Source: Stramonita haemastoma
Taxonomy: Eukaryota > Mollusca > Gastropoda > Neogastropoda > Muricidae
Assembly (NCBI GenBank): GCA_030674155.1
Contig: CM060335.1
Span: forward strand, 38,851,269 to 38,915,268
Direction: 5' to 3'
DNA length: 64,000 nucleotides
Positions 1 to 11,479 of the stretch are shown piece by piece. How positions within the stretch are numbered: the first letter of the stretch is position 1; each line of letters opens with the position of its first letter. The notes under the pieces are model-generated. The model had not been told where the DNA came from and made no database searches. It saw only the letters and a list, made by a program, of their open reading frames with translations. The translations under genes and the position numbers were made by a program.

Positions 1-314
1 GCATTTATAATTATGTACTGCATTGTATTGTTTTGTACTGAACTGTACTGTATTGTAAGAAAGCAAGCCCTGTGCTGGTGTGATGTCAGGTTATTATCAT
101 TATTTTTATTATTATTATTATTATTATTTAGAATGACGACAGGTCACATGGATTTAGAGTTTACATTTTAAACAAATCAATCATTGGTATGGGAAAGGAG
201 GACCCGGCCCCATTCATAGCCAGAGAGAGGCTCATTATCATTATTAATGTCGAGCAAGTGACGTCACAGTTTTAGACAGTAACAATAGTACACATGCACT
301 GCAATGCATATCAC

Positions 315-318
<4 letters not shown>

Positions 319-406
<88 letters not shown>
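319..406. repeat. (CA)n
   Basis: About 88 bp with one interruption. The region 1-660 otherwise holds a short (TTA)n at 100-128 and nothing I recognise. Confidence 0.97.
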
Positions 407-408
<2 letters not shown>

Positions 409-659
409 TGCGTTCCTCCCATCTCCATACTTAGAGTAGGTGCAAAATCAAAATGGTAAACCCCTGGGTAGTTTCTCATAAAGCAAATTATACTTTTAAT
501 CATCTTTCACCCTTAATCAGAAGATTGGCCGTAGGCAGGTATCTTACAGTCCCAGTGGAGTTAGGGACTGTATCAAGCAACCCAGTCAGGTCCACTATAA
601 AGAATAAGGCTGACGTACCTTTGGCTTGACAGAGCATGCCCAACATAGGACCTTTTAGG

Positions 660-912
660 TAAGGTAAGGCAAAGGTGTCCCATAACCTGTGTGGTCGTAG
701 GGGAGCGAGGCGTCAGAGACTTCAGTTTCTCTAGGGGCCAGTATGTTGAGGGCGGCGCCCATCTCCTCTCCCTCGCTGCTTTACCTTTTCTGACCCTAAA
801 GAGGCAGGTACCCATTTACAGCTGGGTGAACTGGGGGAATTGTACTGTAGCCAAGGCCCGCAAATGGTCACCCATCCAACTGGCAACCACGCTCCATGCT
901 GCTTAACTTAGA
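660..912 (-). mobile_element. SINE T2
   Basis: GTGTCCCATAACCTGTGTGG, TTCTCTAGGGGCCAGTATGT and CACCCATCCAACTGGCAACC match the T2 consensus seen in seven copies. The head is missing. Confidence 0.75.
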
Positions 913-1215
913 ACCTTTTAAGTAAGTGTTACATTGTAGAGAGCTGCGTAAAAAAATATACAGCAGCGTTAAGGTTTGTGGTGCTGGCTTCAGAGCTGAA
1001 TTTTCGGAAATAAGATTAATTCCGATATCTTACACCATTAGGATAAACTTTCCCAGCTGTTCGTACAAAAAATGTGATGAACTATCTGGTAAAGGCGTTT
1101 TCACCACTTCAGAACTTACTATCTTGCTTTTAAAATTATTTCAGCTATATCTTTCATTCACAGAGAATAAAATTATTCTCTCATAACGAAAATGTATAAG
1201 CAAGCATGGGGAGGG

Positions 1216-1448
1216 GGGGGAGGTTAGTGGTTAGAATGTTCTGCTCGTGATCTGATGACTTGAAATCAAGTTATCATGGAAACGCCCTTTTTAGGAGATT
1301 GTCCCCTGGAGTTAACATCAGTACCGACTCTATTGGATGGCAAATCCTTTGCACAAGACTAATAAGGCCTCGCAGGCAAAGGCACGCAGAACATCTTGTA
1401 CACACATTCGTTCTGCCTTTGGGATGATCCCGGGAAGGGACTGGTGAC
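1216..1448 (+). mobile_element. SINE T1, old copy
   Basis: Head TTAGTGGTTAGAATGTTCTG and body CCCCTGGAGTTAACATCAGT, GCAGAACATCTTG. Strongly diverged, no tail. Confidence 0.55.
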
Positions 1449-1554
1449 ATTTTTTTTTTTAAAACACATATATACAGGTGTTGTGTTTCGACATCAGCAA
1501 GGGTAGTCAGACTGCAGCTACCCCTATGGTGGTTAATTAAGAACGGTCGCATGC

Positions 1555-1722
1555 AGAATATCATCTTCTTCAATATCATCTTCTTCATGAACCTCGGTAA
1601 GGTTGACAACAGAAGGAAAAACAGCAGACCACCAACATCCTACACTGCCAACATCACTGAGATCAGTGGTCTGGGAGGGCTACAGGAGATGGTAGAACTC
1701 AGCAGGGACAGAGAAAGATGGT
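1555..1722 (+). mobile_element. LINE C-terminal fragment
   Basis: Plus strand reads in the RRKNSRPPTSYTANITEISG style and is closely similar to the minus-strand fragment at 48,480-48,610 (KGRRKRGRPPTSYIANITEV). This is the C-terminal tail of an RT-type LINE, clade not assigned. Confidence 0.5.
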
Positions 1723-1814
1723 GAATCCCTGTGGCATTGGGTGGAGCTCCTACCAACCAACCACAGCGGTAATGAAGACAGTTGAGTTGAGCTGATATAA
1801 TTATTTGGAGGTGC

Positions 1815-1965
1815 TGCTGTTGCTTTTCACAGCTGTCAGTGTCCCCTACTTTCAGCTCCTCTCAGCTGCTAATTATCCCAGCCCAGCCCAGCCCAGCCCA
1901 GCCCAGCTGTGGTCAGCTGGTGCTATTTATAGCAGAAGCTGACCACACAGGGACTAGGTAAAAGG
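1815..1965 (-). repeat. Interspersed repeat R3 with (CCCAG)n
   Basis: The minus strand shares TGCTATAAATAGCACCA and TTAGCAGCTGAGAGGAGCTG with 49,100-49,250. Five CCCAG units (1881-1905) replace a simpler segment in the partner. Confidence 0.65.
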
Positions 1966-2108
1966 AAGGAGCACACTAAATTTAGCAATCTTGACTAGGC
2001 CCTACTGAGTGATGTTGGATTTATGCGCTGTGTTTTGTTTGGGGGCATTTTATTTTTTTTTGGGGGGGGGGTCAGAACCCAGTCATTAAGCAAGTGTGAG
2101 AGACTCAC

Positions 2109-2206
2109 TATCAGGGCTGGGCTGACTGGTGACAACAGGCTCGGGTTCTTCAGCAGGAGGCGGAGGCACATTAGGATCCATGCTTGCCATAAGCTGGGCT
2201 ACTTGT
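2109..2206 (-). CDS. First coding exon of a second scramblase gene (partial)
   Basis: After an acceptor-like TACAG the minus strand repeats the 5' UTR of the exon at 28,106-28,206 (GTGAGTGTTGACAAGTAGCC...), then ATG at 2190: MASMDPNVPPPPAEEPEPVV..., 27 codons and one base before donor GTGAGT at 2108. Phase 1 is the same as in the complete gene. A proline-rich acidic N-terminus fits a scramblase, but no diagnostic domain is inside the window; later exons would lie left of position 1. A downstream in-frame ATG at 2181 is the position equivalent to the other gene's start. Confidence 0.6.
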
Positions 2207-2261
2207 CAACACTCACCTGTACCTACACACAGGACAGGGGGCTTTTTTAAATTAAAAACAA

Positions 2262-2602
2262 AAAATTATTCTTTTATATCAAGGATAATGGGACAAGCAC
2301 TCTTGTGCTTTTTTACATCCAGTCCCCGTGTGTATGCAGTTTTGTAAATGTCATCTGTTCCCACTGGCACACGATGGCCTACTCCTACGAAAAGCGGAAC
2401 AGGATTTAACTGTGTGCACTAGATGTTCTGCGTGCGTTCGCACACGGGGCCTCGGTTTATAGTCTTATCCGAAGGACTTTGGGGGAGAGTGGAGTCAGCA
2501 CTGATGTTAACTCAAGGAGAAAAATCTCCTCGACTGGGAATCGAACCCGGGTTGTCAAATTGCGAGCGCAATGTTCTGACCACTAGGCTCTCCCGTCTCC
2601 AT
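2262..2602 (-). mobile_element. SINE T1, full length
   Basis: The minus strand starts with tRNA-like GGAGACGGGAGAGCCTAGTG, has B box GGGTTCGATTCCC, the T1 body, and ends TATTATCC-type tail near 2265. It lies directly upstream of the paralogous scramblase exon at 2,109-2,206. Confidence 0.85.
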
Positions 2603-2666
2603 GCATAACAGCAATGCTAATGTAGGATGGACACCCACAAGTCATGTGTCGTTTTGTGCCACTTAC

Positions 2667-2885
2667 AGTCAGTAAAGAGAAAGGTGTCCCATAACTTAAA
2701 CGGCCATTGGAAAGCAGCATATCAAAAGAACTCTGCTTCTCTAGGGGCCAGCATATTGAGGTTAGCACTCATCTCCTCTCCCTCACTGCTTTACGTAACT
2801 TCCCTGTACTTACAGAGGGCAGGTACCCACTGACGGCTTGGTGTACTGTGTTGCTGTATTGAAGTCGAAGGTGCACAATATATTC
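2667..2885 (-). mobile_element. SINE T2, divergent
   Basis: Shares TTCTCTAGGGGCCAGCATAT and GAGGGCAGGTACCCACTGAC with other T2 copies but has many substitutions. Confidence 0.6.
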
Positions 2886-2904
2886 CGCCTGCAAGGCAAC
2901 AGTC

Positions 2905-3240
2905 AACCATAGCCTAGTGGTCAGAACATTGCCCTCGCAATTTGACGACCCGAGTTCGATTCCCATACGAGGGGATTTTTCCCCTGCAGTTAACATCAGT
3001 GCTGACTCCACTCTCGCAAAAAGTCTTTCGGATAAGACTGTAAAACCGAGGCCTCGTGTGCGAACACACGCAGAACATCTTGCGCACACGTTAAATCCTG
3101 TTCCGCTTTTCGTAAGAGTAGGCCATTGTATGCCGGTGGAAACCGATGACAATATTTACAAAACTGCATACACACGGGGACTGGATGAAAAACAACACAT
3201 GAGTGCTTATTCCATTATCCTCGATATAAAAAAAAAAATG
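2905..3240 (+). mobile_element. SINE T1, full length
   Basis: tRNA-like head with A box TAGCCTAGTGG and B box GAGTTCGATTCCC, body GTTAACATCAGTGCTGACTC, and tail ATTATCCTCGATATAAAAAA. It faces the inverted T1 copy at 2,262-2,602. Confidence 0.88.
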
Positions 3241-3476
3241 AAGAAAAAAAATCCCCGGGTCAGTCACAGTCAGTTCTGCTCAATGAACGTAGCCTAGGGA
3301 GGGCAAGTAAGTAGCTCTGACCGCTGAGCTTTCCCAGCCCCCGCCACTAGGCCCAACATGTTTAAAAAAAGAAACAAGTGCTTGCATATCCTCTACTGTT
3401 TGTGAATGTATCTATGTACGTATGAAAGTAGGTAAAAAAAAAAATAATAATAATAATAAATAATAATAAAAATTAT

Positions 3477-3492
<16 letters not shown>

Positions 3493-3568
<76 letters not shown>
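3493..3568. repeat. (AT)n
   Basis: 76 bp of pure AT after an A-rich run. 3,250-3,940 shows no gene or recognisable element. Confidence 0.97.
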
Positions 3569-3570
<2 letters not shown>

Positions 3571-3939
3571 ACTGTTCACGTTTAAAAGTATTTACGTGTG
3601 AATTATTTTCTTTCCACAGCCGGAACTCCCAGCCTGTTCAAATCAAGTGCTGGTCTCAGCTCCCCAGCTACAAAAGATTCAACTACACTACACTACAATG
3701 TTCTAAACTGGGGTCTGATTAAAGCCTTCTGTATTTCAGAAGCCGTGTTTTTATTCTAGAAATGAAAACACGGGGGAAAAGCGTGTGGGTATGAGGTGAT
3801 CATTAAAATAAAAACACCAAACAAACAATGTCGCCCTCTTCACAGGCATCAAATATACAGTTATGTGATGAAGGTGAAGTTTTGATGAGTCTGGGTTTTG
3901 CACTTTGAAAGATAGGAGAAAGAGACACAAAAAAATCAT

Positions 3940-4161
3940 GTTCTACTTGAAGCTCCTTAATGATATTTGTCCAGCCTATTTATCAGAGCAAGTTCCTGGC
4001 CTATTTGCTGAACATAATCCTTATCATAGATATTTTCGAGCGCAGAGTATCTAGATGTACGACTAAAGTGTGTCAAAAATCTATCTTCCCGTCCGCTACT
4101 GTTTCATGGAATTATCTTCCAGATCATATTAAAACTAGTAATTCTTTAAGTTCACTTAAAC

Positions 4162-4254
<93 letters not shown>

Positions 4255-4636
4255 CCTACGTGAAAGAGTGAGTCTTACAGTGCATAAGCATTATTTTTCT
4301 TACTATTGTTGTTATTATTGTTAATATTATATCATTATATTTTCTTTAGTTCCTTTTGGGATTATTTTGTTGTTTTGAGTTGTAACAATGTTGCAGCTAA
4401 CTATATTTTGGGTGGGGTTTTCTTGGTTGCATTTTACTTGTTTGCTTGCTGCTTCAGTTTTGTTAGTTTGTTTTTTGTTTAAGTGGTTTTTGGGGTGGAT
4501 TTTTGTTTTTTTTTTGCTTTGTGTTTTTCTTTTGGGTTTTTGTTTTTTTGCAAGATAGATGACTTGATGAAAAAAAGCAAATTATTGCTTACTCAATGTA
4601 CCATCTGGAAATAAAATTTTGACTTTGACTTTGTCG
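3940..4636 (+). mobile_element. LINE 3' end (ORF tail, GT repeat, hairpin tail)
   Basis: Broken-frame protein (MFYLKLLNDICPAYLSEQVP, then SATVSWNYLPDHIKTSNSL) matches the C-terminal domain of CR1/L2-like LINEs. A (GT)n of about 88 bp follows, then a T-rich 3' UTR and a tail with hairpin AAGCAA-ATTA-TTGCTT at 4575-4590, ending in TTTGACTTTGACTTTG. Confidence 0.6.
4166..4253. repeat. (GT)n inside LINE 3' end
   Basis: Pure GT, directly after the LINE coding remnant. Confidence 0.97.
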
Positions 4637-5359
4637 GCTGATTATGCTGTGCCTCCGTAGTTTTATTGTTTGTAGCGAGAGAGAAGAACAGATTTTTCAT
4701 ACCCGACTCCATCTTGAAGTCAGTGACTTTAACAACAGTTAATTTAATCGTTATCTTATTAACAACCCACACTGTGCGTGTGGTAGCTAGAATGAAATAG
4801 CAGATCACTGTTTGTCATCATGGCCTCATCCAATACACCCCGTGATGCTACCATTTTGTAGCTACCCCAATAATTATAGCATTCAAGTCCGATTTCTTTT
4901 GAATGGAAGCAAACAGTTCCAGACAGGAAGTGATGTACTCCTATCTCAAAAAGTTCAGAAACTGATATCAAAATTAAACCGGTCTTAACAGCTTTCGATG
5001 TTCCTGCTGCTGTTTCTTGTGTCATCCTATGTTTTACAATGACTTGAATGTAGACTGGAGAAGTGTTGGACATTGATAACCCACTGCAAGTGTGAATTTA
5101 CTCATTTATTTGTTGACTACTGCCTCGTGTCTACCTGTAATCTACTTGGTGCTTTGAAATAGAGATGTAATTTGGGCGGGTTTTCTTCCTTGATTTCTCT
5201 GTTAGTTACCATCTGGGGGGACGGGGGGTGGGTGGGGGGGTATTTATACCCCGGAGCGCTCTCGTTCTGTCCTACATCCTACTAAACGATGATATGTTGT
5301 TAAAGGTGCTTAAAATAATCCACTTTTACAGTTTGCACAAATCATGCCTACCAGATGCC

Positions 5360-6030
5360 TTTGGGTACGTTCATACTAGTCCGCGTGTTTATCGTGCGAA
5401 CGAAAAAAAAAACGTGCGGATGTGGCACTCTCTTCCCATTTTCTTAGTTATAGAGAAAAAGGTGTTCATACCTTCACCGACACGCACGTCCGATTTTATC
5501 CGGCAAAAAAGCCGTGCGTGCATGCCACACTTCTATCGTCTGTGCGGACGGGAAAAAAACGTGCGGATGTGACACTCCCTTCCTTTTTATCACTTGAAAT
5601 GCCGTCGGCATTCATACTAACACGTGCGTGCAAGTTCAGACTTGTCATTTCAGTACTTAGATCTAAAGATGGACAACGGCAAACTGATTGCCGCAGTGAG
5701 GATCAGAATGTTCCTTTGGGGGAAAAAACCGGACTAAAATCATTGCAACAGCCATGATTATGGTACATGCAGCCTGGACCAGTTCAATTCAAACATTTTA
5801 TTATCTAAAAACAGATTTTTTTTTTTTGCAAGACGCTCACGCATTAAGTGATGATACTCTCCATGCACATTTCCTGATTTGTTGATTGGATGCACAGAAA
5901 AACGACCAGATATTCTCCGCTTCATGTTCTTTTTTCTCCGCCACCAAATTAGTTTTTGCCGCCTCTTTAGCGCCATGTTTTTACAAGACACGGACGGAAA
6001 AGGAACGGATCAGTATGAACGCCTCTTCTC
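5360..6030 (-). mobile_element. PIF/Harbinger DNA transposon remnant
   Basis: The minus strand (about 5990-5790) encodes a Harbinger transposase N-terminus: RRISGRFSVHPINKSGNVHG then GEYHHLMRERL and FLDNKMFE, matching the family pattern R-F-VHP-N-...-GEFHHL-..-FE. The plus strand at 5669 starts MDNGKLIAAVRIRMFLWGKK, like the MADF/Myb-type second protein of these elements, then stops. The ends CGTTCATACTAGTCCGCG (near 5368) and, inverted, CGTTCATACTGATCCG (near 6005-6020) look like terminal inverted repeats. Most of the transposase is deleted. Confidence 0.55.
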
Positions 6031-6299
6031 ACGCACGTAGGTCTTCCATTTGTTGTTGCTTCGATTTTACGTCTGTTCACTCAAAGTGATATTAGACGAT
6101 GGGAAGGGAAGGGGAGGGTCTAGTATGTTGATGGATGTGTGCAGTAAAATGGGTGTCTTTTTCTTAATAAAGTATACAGTACATAAATTTGGGCTAAACA
6201 GTGATAACAACAAGTAAATACATAACAATTGCTAGTATGACTTAAAACTATAACAAATTTCCTAAAGAACTATTCATTAAAGATTTTGTTATACGAAAT

Positions 6300-6960
6300 G
6301 CCAAATTCAGATTTTAAAATCTTATCCAAGGATTTTTCGAGAAAGAAGGTAAAATGGTTTTAGACTCTTACATTCAAAAATTATGTGACTGTTTGTGATT
6401 TTCTCACCGCACAAACATTTTGTATTTTTGCTATATTTAGTGATGAACGCATTCAGTTTTATCCGAAAAAATAAAGCCCTAACCTTTCTTGCCGTGAAAA
6501 AACCTGTATTGATCTCAGAGCGATCGATAACCTTTAAATCAGGGACAGTGTATGAAGACCTTTCTGATATGCGCTCCTTTGGATAATAAGCCTTTTTGGC
6601 CCTGCTCACGATGCTCTTCTTGTAAGTGATAGCCTTCTTGTAAATATAATGGAACGTGTAATTCTATAGAATCCTCTCCATGTTTTGCACCTCTCTTGCA
6701 GCTCTATCAGCCCACTCATTTGGTAGAATCCACATGAGAAGGTACCAACAGAAAGTGACACAAATACCCTTAAAGCTAAAACATGTATAACATGATTGAT
6801 CTCTAATATAACTTTAGACTTTTTCTTAAAATTTGTGGATTTTAATGCGTAGAGTACCGATTTAGAATCAACGCAAAGTAAAGTTTGAAATAAGGTCTTC
6901 CATTGCTGTTGATCACATTATCAGTTTTTAGCTTGTTGCCGTTCTATTGTAAGTGTGTAT
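6300..6960 (-). mobile_element. LINE fragment with RNase H domain
   Basis: Minus strand shows CVDSKSVLYALKSTNFKK and, after frame changes, PSHV...NEWADRAAREV, both RNase H motifs. A C-terminal zinc-knuckle-like stretch follows (TKYSKNTKCLCGEKITNSHI). This is typical of I/Jockey-type LINEs. Several frame breaks. Confidence 0.6.
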
Positions 6961-7016
6961 ACTTATGATCTTCTTTGAATAAAATTTTGTTTAAACCCAG
7001 TTAAAAATCTACTCAC

Positions 7017-7160
7017 CCTTTGGAACAGCTGAATTAAGAAAAACATGCGATGTCGGTAGTACTGTTCTCTGGTATACCGTTCAGAAGCTTTGGCTTACGA
7101 CATAACCAGTGATACATAGTAACATTGACGAAATTCGAATTGATACGTCACAACTACAGT
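7017..7160 (-). promoter_or_regulatory. Probable 5' UTR exon and promoter of scramblase paralogue
   Basis: The minus strand reads CAGCTGTTCCAAAGG then donor GTGAGTAG at 7016, as at 29,278. Upstream, TGACGTATCA (near 7142-7151) and ATTTCGTCAATGTTAC (near 7119-7134) align with the CRE-like pair of the other gene at nearly the same distance. A plus-strand LINE fragment starts within a few tens of bases upstream, so the distal promoter may have been replaced. Confidence 0.45.
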
Positions 7161-7164
7161 GTAG

Positions 7165-8482
7165 TACAATAGCAACATTAGAGAGTGCTTTCAAACAGTT
7201 AGAGTAAGGCAAGGCTGTCTCCTCTGACCCACTCTTTTCAATATCTTCCTTGAGAGAATCATGGGTGATGCACCGGAACACCATAAAGGATCAGTCAGCA
7301 TTGGTGGCAGAACGATCACAAACCTCGGACTAGCAGGATCAGAAAAAGAGCTTGCCAAGCTAACAGAACACCTGAGCAAGGCCTATAAAACATACGGCAG
7401 AGAAATCAGTGCAGAGAAGACCAAACTGATGACCAAAGCTGGATATAGTTCAAAGCTTCAAGTACTTGGGACCCCTTGTATCAGGCAAGGGGTCCAATCC
7501 AGAGGTAGCATGCAGGATTGTACAGACAATAACATCACTGTCAAAACTGAACACCATGTAGTAGTAGTAGGCACCCATCAGTCTCGGAAGACTATGGATT
7601 TTCGCTCTAATCTTTACAGCGCAAAACCTGGGTAGGTAAGTATGGAGGGCAAGCTGCTACCCATGCAGCAGACACCCCCCCCCCCCCTCTCCACGCCACT
7701 GGAATGATCCATTGGAAAGGCAATGACCGATACGAATGGTTCCAGTACCGTCGCAGGAGCCACCAGAACGTTGTCATATAGCCTACATGATATAGCCTAC
7801 AGCCCCGAGCCGCCTTGGGACTCCAACCCCCCGATTTTTCCTCAGGGATGGTGTCTAAACACGACACCTGTGTGCATGCTGTTGTTTTTTTTAATAATAA
7901 TTTTGTCATCCGTTCCTACCGGCACACGATGGCCTGCTCTTCCGAAAGGTGGAACGGGGTTTTAACGTGTGCGCAAGATGTGGAGTGATAAAAAATATTT
8001 CACTCAACTCCAAGATCAGACTAATGCGCTCCCTTGTCATATCCATATTCCTGTAGGCCTGTGAATCATGGTCCCTTACTGTATATTTGAAGAGATGAGT
8101 ACAAGCAGTGGAGATGAGATGCTTCCGGAGACTCCTTGGCATCTCCTACAGAGACTACATAAGCAACGAAGACGTGCATAACAATATAAAAAAAAACCAT
8201 TGATCCCTTCGAAAAGCTTCTATCAATCGTAAAGAAGCGTAAAGTTAAATGGTCACAAGGACATATCTCAAGATCAAATGGACTTTCAAAGACAATACTG
8301 CAAAGCACTGTCCAAGGAGGACGAAAAAGAGGCAGACCAAGGAAGAGATGGAATGACAACATCAGCGAACGGACAGGCCTAGAACTCAACAAACCCCTGA
8401 GAAAGGCAGAACAGAGAGAAAAATGGAGGAAACTGGTTGTCATGTCTTCGGGTGTTCCCCCATGGTCGCCAGACTAAGGGAT
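7165..8482 (+). mobile_element. LINE fragment (RT thumb and C-terminus), interrupted
   Basis: Plus strand encodes LFSIFLERIMGD then SVSIGGRTITNLGLAGSEKE and ISAEKTKLMTKAG, then after foreign sequence (about 7560-7980) SKIRLMRSLVISIFL, ending with a basic GRKRGRPRKRWNDNISERTG block and a GATAGATA-type end. It is the same LINE family as 19,680-21,730. The RT catalytic motif is lost. Confidence 0.65.
7680..7985 (-). mobile_element. SINE T3/T1 fragments inside the LINE
   Basis: Minus strand carries the T1 body (CGTTCCACCTTTCGGAAGAG near 7,940) joined to a T3-type piece (GTGTTTAGACACCATCCCTG near 7,850-7,870). This mosaic splits the LINE. Confidence 0.45.
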
Positions 8483-8524
8483 AGATAGAGATATGGAGAT
8501 ATAGATAGATATATATATGCCCAG

Positions 8525-8880
8525 AGAGGACAGAAAATGAAAAAACTGTGACAAAATAGAAGACGAATTTCATTTACTTGATGAATGTGTCTTATATAAT
8601 GAACTTAGAAACAATTTGTTAGTAAAGATTAAAACAAGAGACAAAGAATGTAAACAATGTATAGATAAGTTAAGCGACATAATCACAGTTGATATCTATC
8701 AAGCAGATATCATTAGATATGTGTATGAATGTATGGAGAAACGAGACAAAGAAAAGTAGAATGCAACATGTTTTTAGTGGACATCATTTGGGCAGAAAGA
8801 TAATTAAAACTGATGTTTGTTTTGTTGTGTCAAATAGGTCTGCATGACTTAAATGGCAATAAATATTCTGAATCTGAACC
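8525..8880 (+). mobile_element. LINE-type 3' terminal fragment
   Basis: Plus strand encodes KIEDEFHLLDECVLYNELRN and continues to DIIRYVYECMEKRDKEK-stop, like the zinc-binding C-terminal end of retroposon polyproteins. It ends GGCAATAAATATTCTGAATC directly before the (GATA)n array. Confidence 0.45.
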
Positions 8881-9050
<170 letters not shown>

Positions 9051-9084
9051 CTGGTACTAAAGATGTGTTGTTGAAATTTTGGTG

Positions 9085-9195
9085 AGGTTTTTGTTGTTGT
9101 TGTTTTGATTTGTTTTAAAATTTAATTTGGACCAACAGCATTTTGAGGGAGTATTTAGTTTAAATGGATGGAAATGAGTATGAACAGCTCAAGAA
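9085..9195 (+). repeat. Interspersed repeat R4 (partner 33,430-33,545)
   Basis: GGACCAACAGCATTTTGAGG and AGTTAAACTCGAGTT match GGACCAACAGCTTTTTGAAA and AGTTGAACTTTAGTT at the other site. Confidence 0.5.
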
Positions 9196-9448
9196 AAGTT
9201 AAACTCGAGTTCTTCTTCGTCGCTCAATGCTCAAACAGCAAATGTTGTTGTCTGACATATTATGAGCAAAAATGCGTTGTGCTCCCGTTTGGAACCTGAC
9301 ATATCCGACCCAGTGCATCTGACATCGGCGTAGGAGACAATTGTTATCTGTTAAGTCTTTGGGAGGCAGGAGAGTGGACCAAAGAGGCAAAAGCTAGACG
9401 GGGGTGAAGGTAGGAAATGGAAAAAGACAGAAACAAAGAGAGGGATAG
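9195..9448 (+). repeat. Interspersed repeat R1
   Basis: TTGTTGTCTGACATATTATG, CATCTGACATCGGCGTAGGA and ACAGAAACAAAGAGAGGGAT are shared by copies at 12,840, 28,920, 31,065, 45,785 and inverted at 50,150. No ORF or tRNA head seen. Confidence 0.6.
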
Positions 9449-9449
9449 A

Positions 9450-9665
9450 AAAGAACATCTTGCGCACACGTTAAATCCTGTTCCGCTTTTCGTAAGAGTA
9501 GGACGTTGTGTGCCGGTGGGAACAGATGACAAGATTTACAAAACTGCATACACACGAGGACTGGATAAAAAAATTTTAAAAAAGCACATGAGTGCTTATT
9601 CCATTATCCTCGATATAAAAGAATAAATAAACAATAAATAGATAAATAAATCCTCGATATAAAAT
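9450..9665 (+). mobile_element. SINE T1, 3' half
   Basis: From AACATCTTGCGCACACGTTA to ATCCTCGATATAAAAGAATA. Perfect hairpin AAGCAC-ATGA-GTGCTT at 9582-9597. Confidence 0.85.
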
Positions 9666-9884
9666 AAAAGAATAAATGAATAAAATAAATGATACAATGT
9701 TTTAAGAACAAGGTTCAGACACATCAGACATGCCTTGGAGAGATGTTGTTCAAGGCTCTAGTCTGCTCCGTCTGAGACATGACTGTGCAATGCGCATGAT
9801 AGAAAGATGGGGAAAGCAAGCATGAAGCATCATGCAAAATTATCAAAACCCTAATTCTTCAGTTCGCTTGACCAGTACTTTTTG

Positions 9885-10133
9885 TATATTTTTTTTTGTA
9901 TTTTGTACCACTTTATGTCACAGCAGATTTCTCTGCGTGAAATTCGGGCTGCTCTCCCCGGGGAGAGCGCGTCGTCACATGTGCAGCGCCTACCCATTTT
10001 TTTTCTTTTTCCTGCATGCAACAGTCTTTGTTTCCCTACCAGAGTGGCTTTTTTCTACAGAATTTTGCCAGGGTCAACCCCTTGTTGCCGTGGGGTTCTT
10101 TTACGTGCGCTAAATAGTAATGCGTAACACACG

Positions 10134-10164
<31 letters not shown>

Positions 10165-10175
10165 CGTACCAGTGT
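9885..10175 (-). mobile_element. SINE T4
   Basis: Contains CCACTTTATGTCACAGCAGA, GGGCTGCTCTCCCCGGGGAG and the TTTTGCCAGGGTCAACCCCT block, all shared with 10,797-11,205. The head end is missing. Confidence 0.75.
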
Positions 10176-10283
10176 AGATGTTTGAATGTCTTCAGCTTGA
10201 CTGCCATCAGGATGACTGTGTTGATGAAAGAAGGTGCAGAGGGCAGAGCTTCCTGTGCAGGGTGTAAACAAGTTTCATCACCT

Positions 10284-10520
10284 ACCCTCTGCCAGGGCGC
10301 AGTGGCTTGCTAACACCTTGGGTTATGGGTTGGAAGATCTCTGGTTTGAGTCCCGCGAGAGTCATAAGGATTTTTCGGACTTCAGCCGGCTCCTACCCAG
10401 AGTGATTTTTTTTTTTTTTTGCTACGGGCTCATTGGGAAGACTGGGACCACTCTCTCGAGCTAAACAAACTTTGTGGTTCAGTTTTGTTGAGAGTGTTAC
10501 TCAAATAATCTGACCAACAC
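10284..10520 (+). mobile_element. SINE T5 (single copy)
   Basis: tRNA-like head: A box GCGCAGTGGCTTGCTAACAC and B box TGGTTTGAGTCCC spaced as in a tRNA, then an unrelated body. Only one copy was seen, so family status is inferred. Confidence 0.45.
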
Positions 10521-10796
10521 TGCAGGTGTCTGTATCTCTGGGGCCTGGTTGACACCGGGATGGAATGGATGGATCAAAGGATGGACACGTGGCAGAAAGC
10601 ATAGAGTACAGCCTGTCAAATAGTCTCAGAGAACATTGAATTCCATAGCAGCATCACTTCAGCATCTTCACCCTCATTGATCAACAGGAAATAAAATGGT
10701 CTCTAATTTAGTGGTTTTAATTGATCAAGGTCTCACAGTGAATTCAGTTTCGCTTATACGTACACATCGATGCCAGTGCCTTTGGGGCTGGAGGTT

Positions 10797-11205
10797 TGTA
10801 TTTTGTACCACTTTATGTCACAGCAGATTTCTCTGCGTGAAATTCGGGCTGCTCTCCCTGGGGAGAGCACGTCACCGCAAGTGCAGCGCCTTCCCAATTT
10901 TTTTTCCTGTATACAGCTGTATTTGTTTCCCTATCAGAGTGGCTTTTTTCTACACAATTTTGCCAGGGTCAGCCCCTTTGTTGCCGTGGGTTCTTTTACG
11001 TGCGCTGAATAGTGATGTGTAACACACGGGACCTCGGTAAATCGTCTCATCCGAAAGACTAGCACCCAGACCACCTCTCAGGGTCTAGTGGATGGGGGGA
11101 AAGTTTGGGGCCCAAACGGGGTACGAACTACCGCACACTCCCAACACGGACTTTTTTGCCTTCTAGGCAAGGCGCGTTACCACCTAGACCACCGATCCAC
11201 CACAG
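10797..11205 (-). mobile_element. SINE T4, full length with tRNA-like head
   Basis: Minus strand begins GGTGGATCGGTGGTCTAGGT with a tRNA-type A region and GTAGTTCGTACCCC as B box, followed by the T4 body and end TGTGACATAAAGTGG. Confidence 0.75.
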
Positions 11206-11249
11206 GTTCACGGGAGAATGTCGTTGTGGTGATCATCGCCCCATGTTTG

Positions 11250-11378
11250 TGTTTAACTCAGTCTGGTGCCGTGACTAAGCTATTATTCTGTCAATATAGG
11301 GATTAGTGGGTGATGTCCTGTGTATGTTAGATCAGAACAGGCACTCCTGAATGCCACCAAAGTGACCCAGCGCAGTGC
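11250..11378 (+). repeat. Interspersed repeat (partner 15,780-15,885)
   Basis: GTATGTTAGATCAGAACAGG and CACCAAAGTGACCCAGC are shared with 15,820-15,875. Two copies in the window, nature unknown. Confidence 0.5.
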
Positions 11379-11479
11379 ATAATTACATAGAGAGAGAGAT
11401 CGATAGACAGACAGATAGACAGAGGGACAGACAGGCAGACAGATAGATATAGATATCACTCCTCTCCCGAGCAAAGGTG

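Noticed and set aside
264..503. Cys-Val and Thr-His repeat 'proteins', here and at about twenty further CA/GT tracts
   Set aside because: They are translations of dinucleotide microsatellites with no splice or codon-use support.
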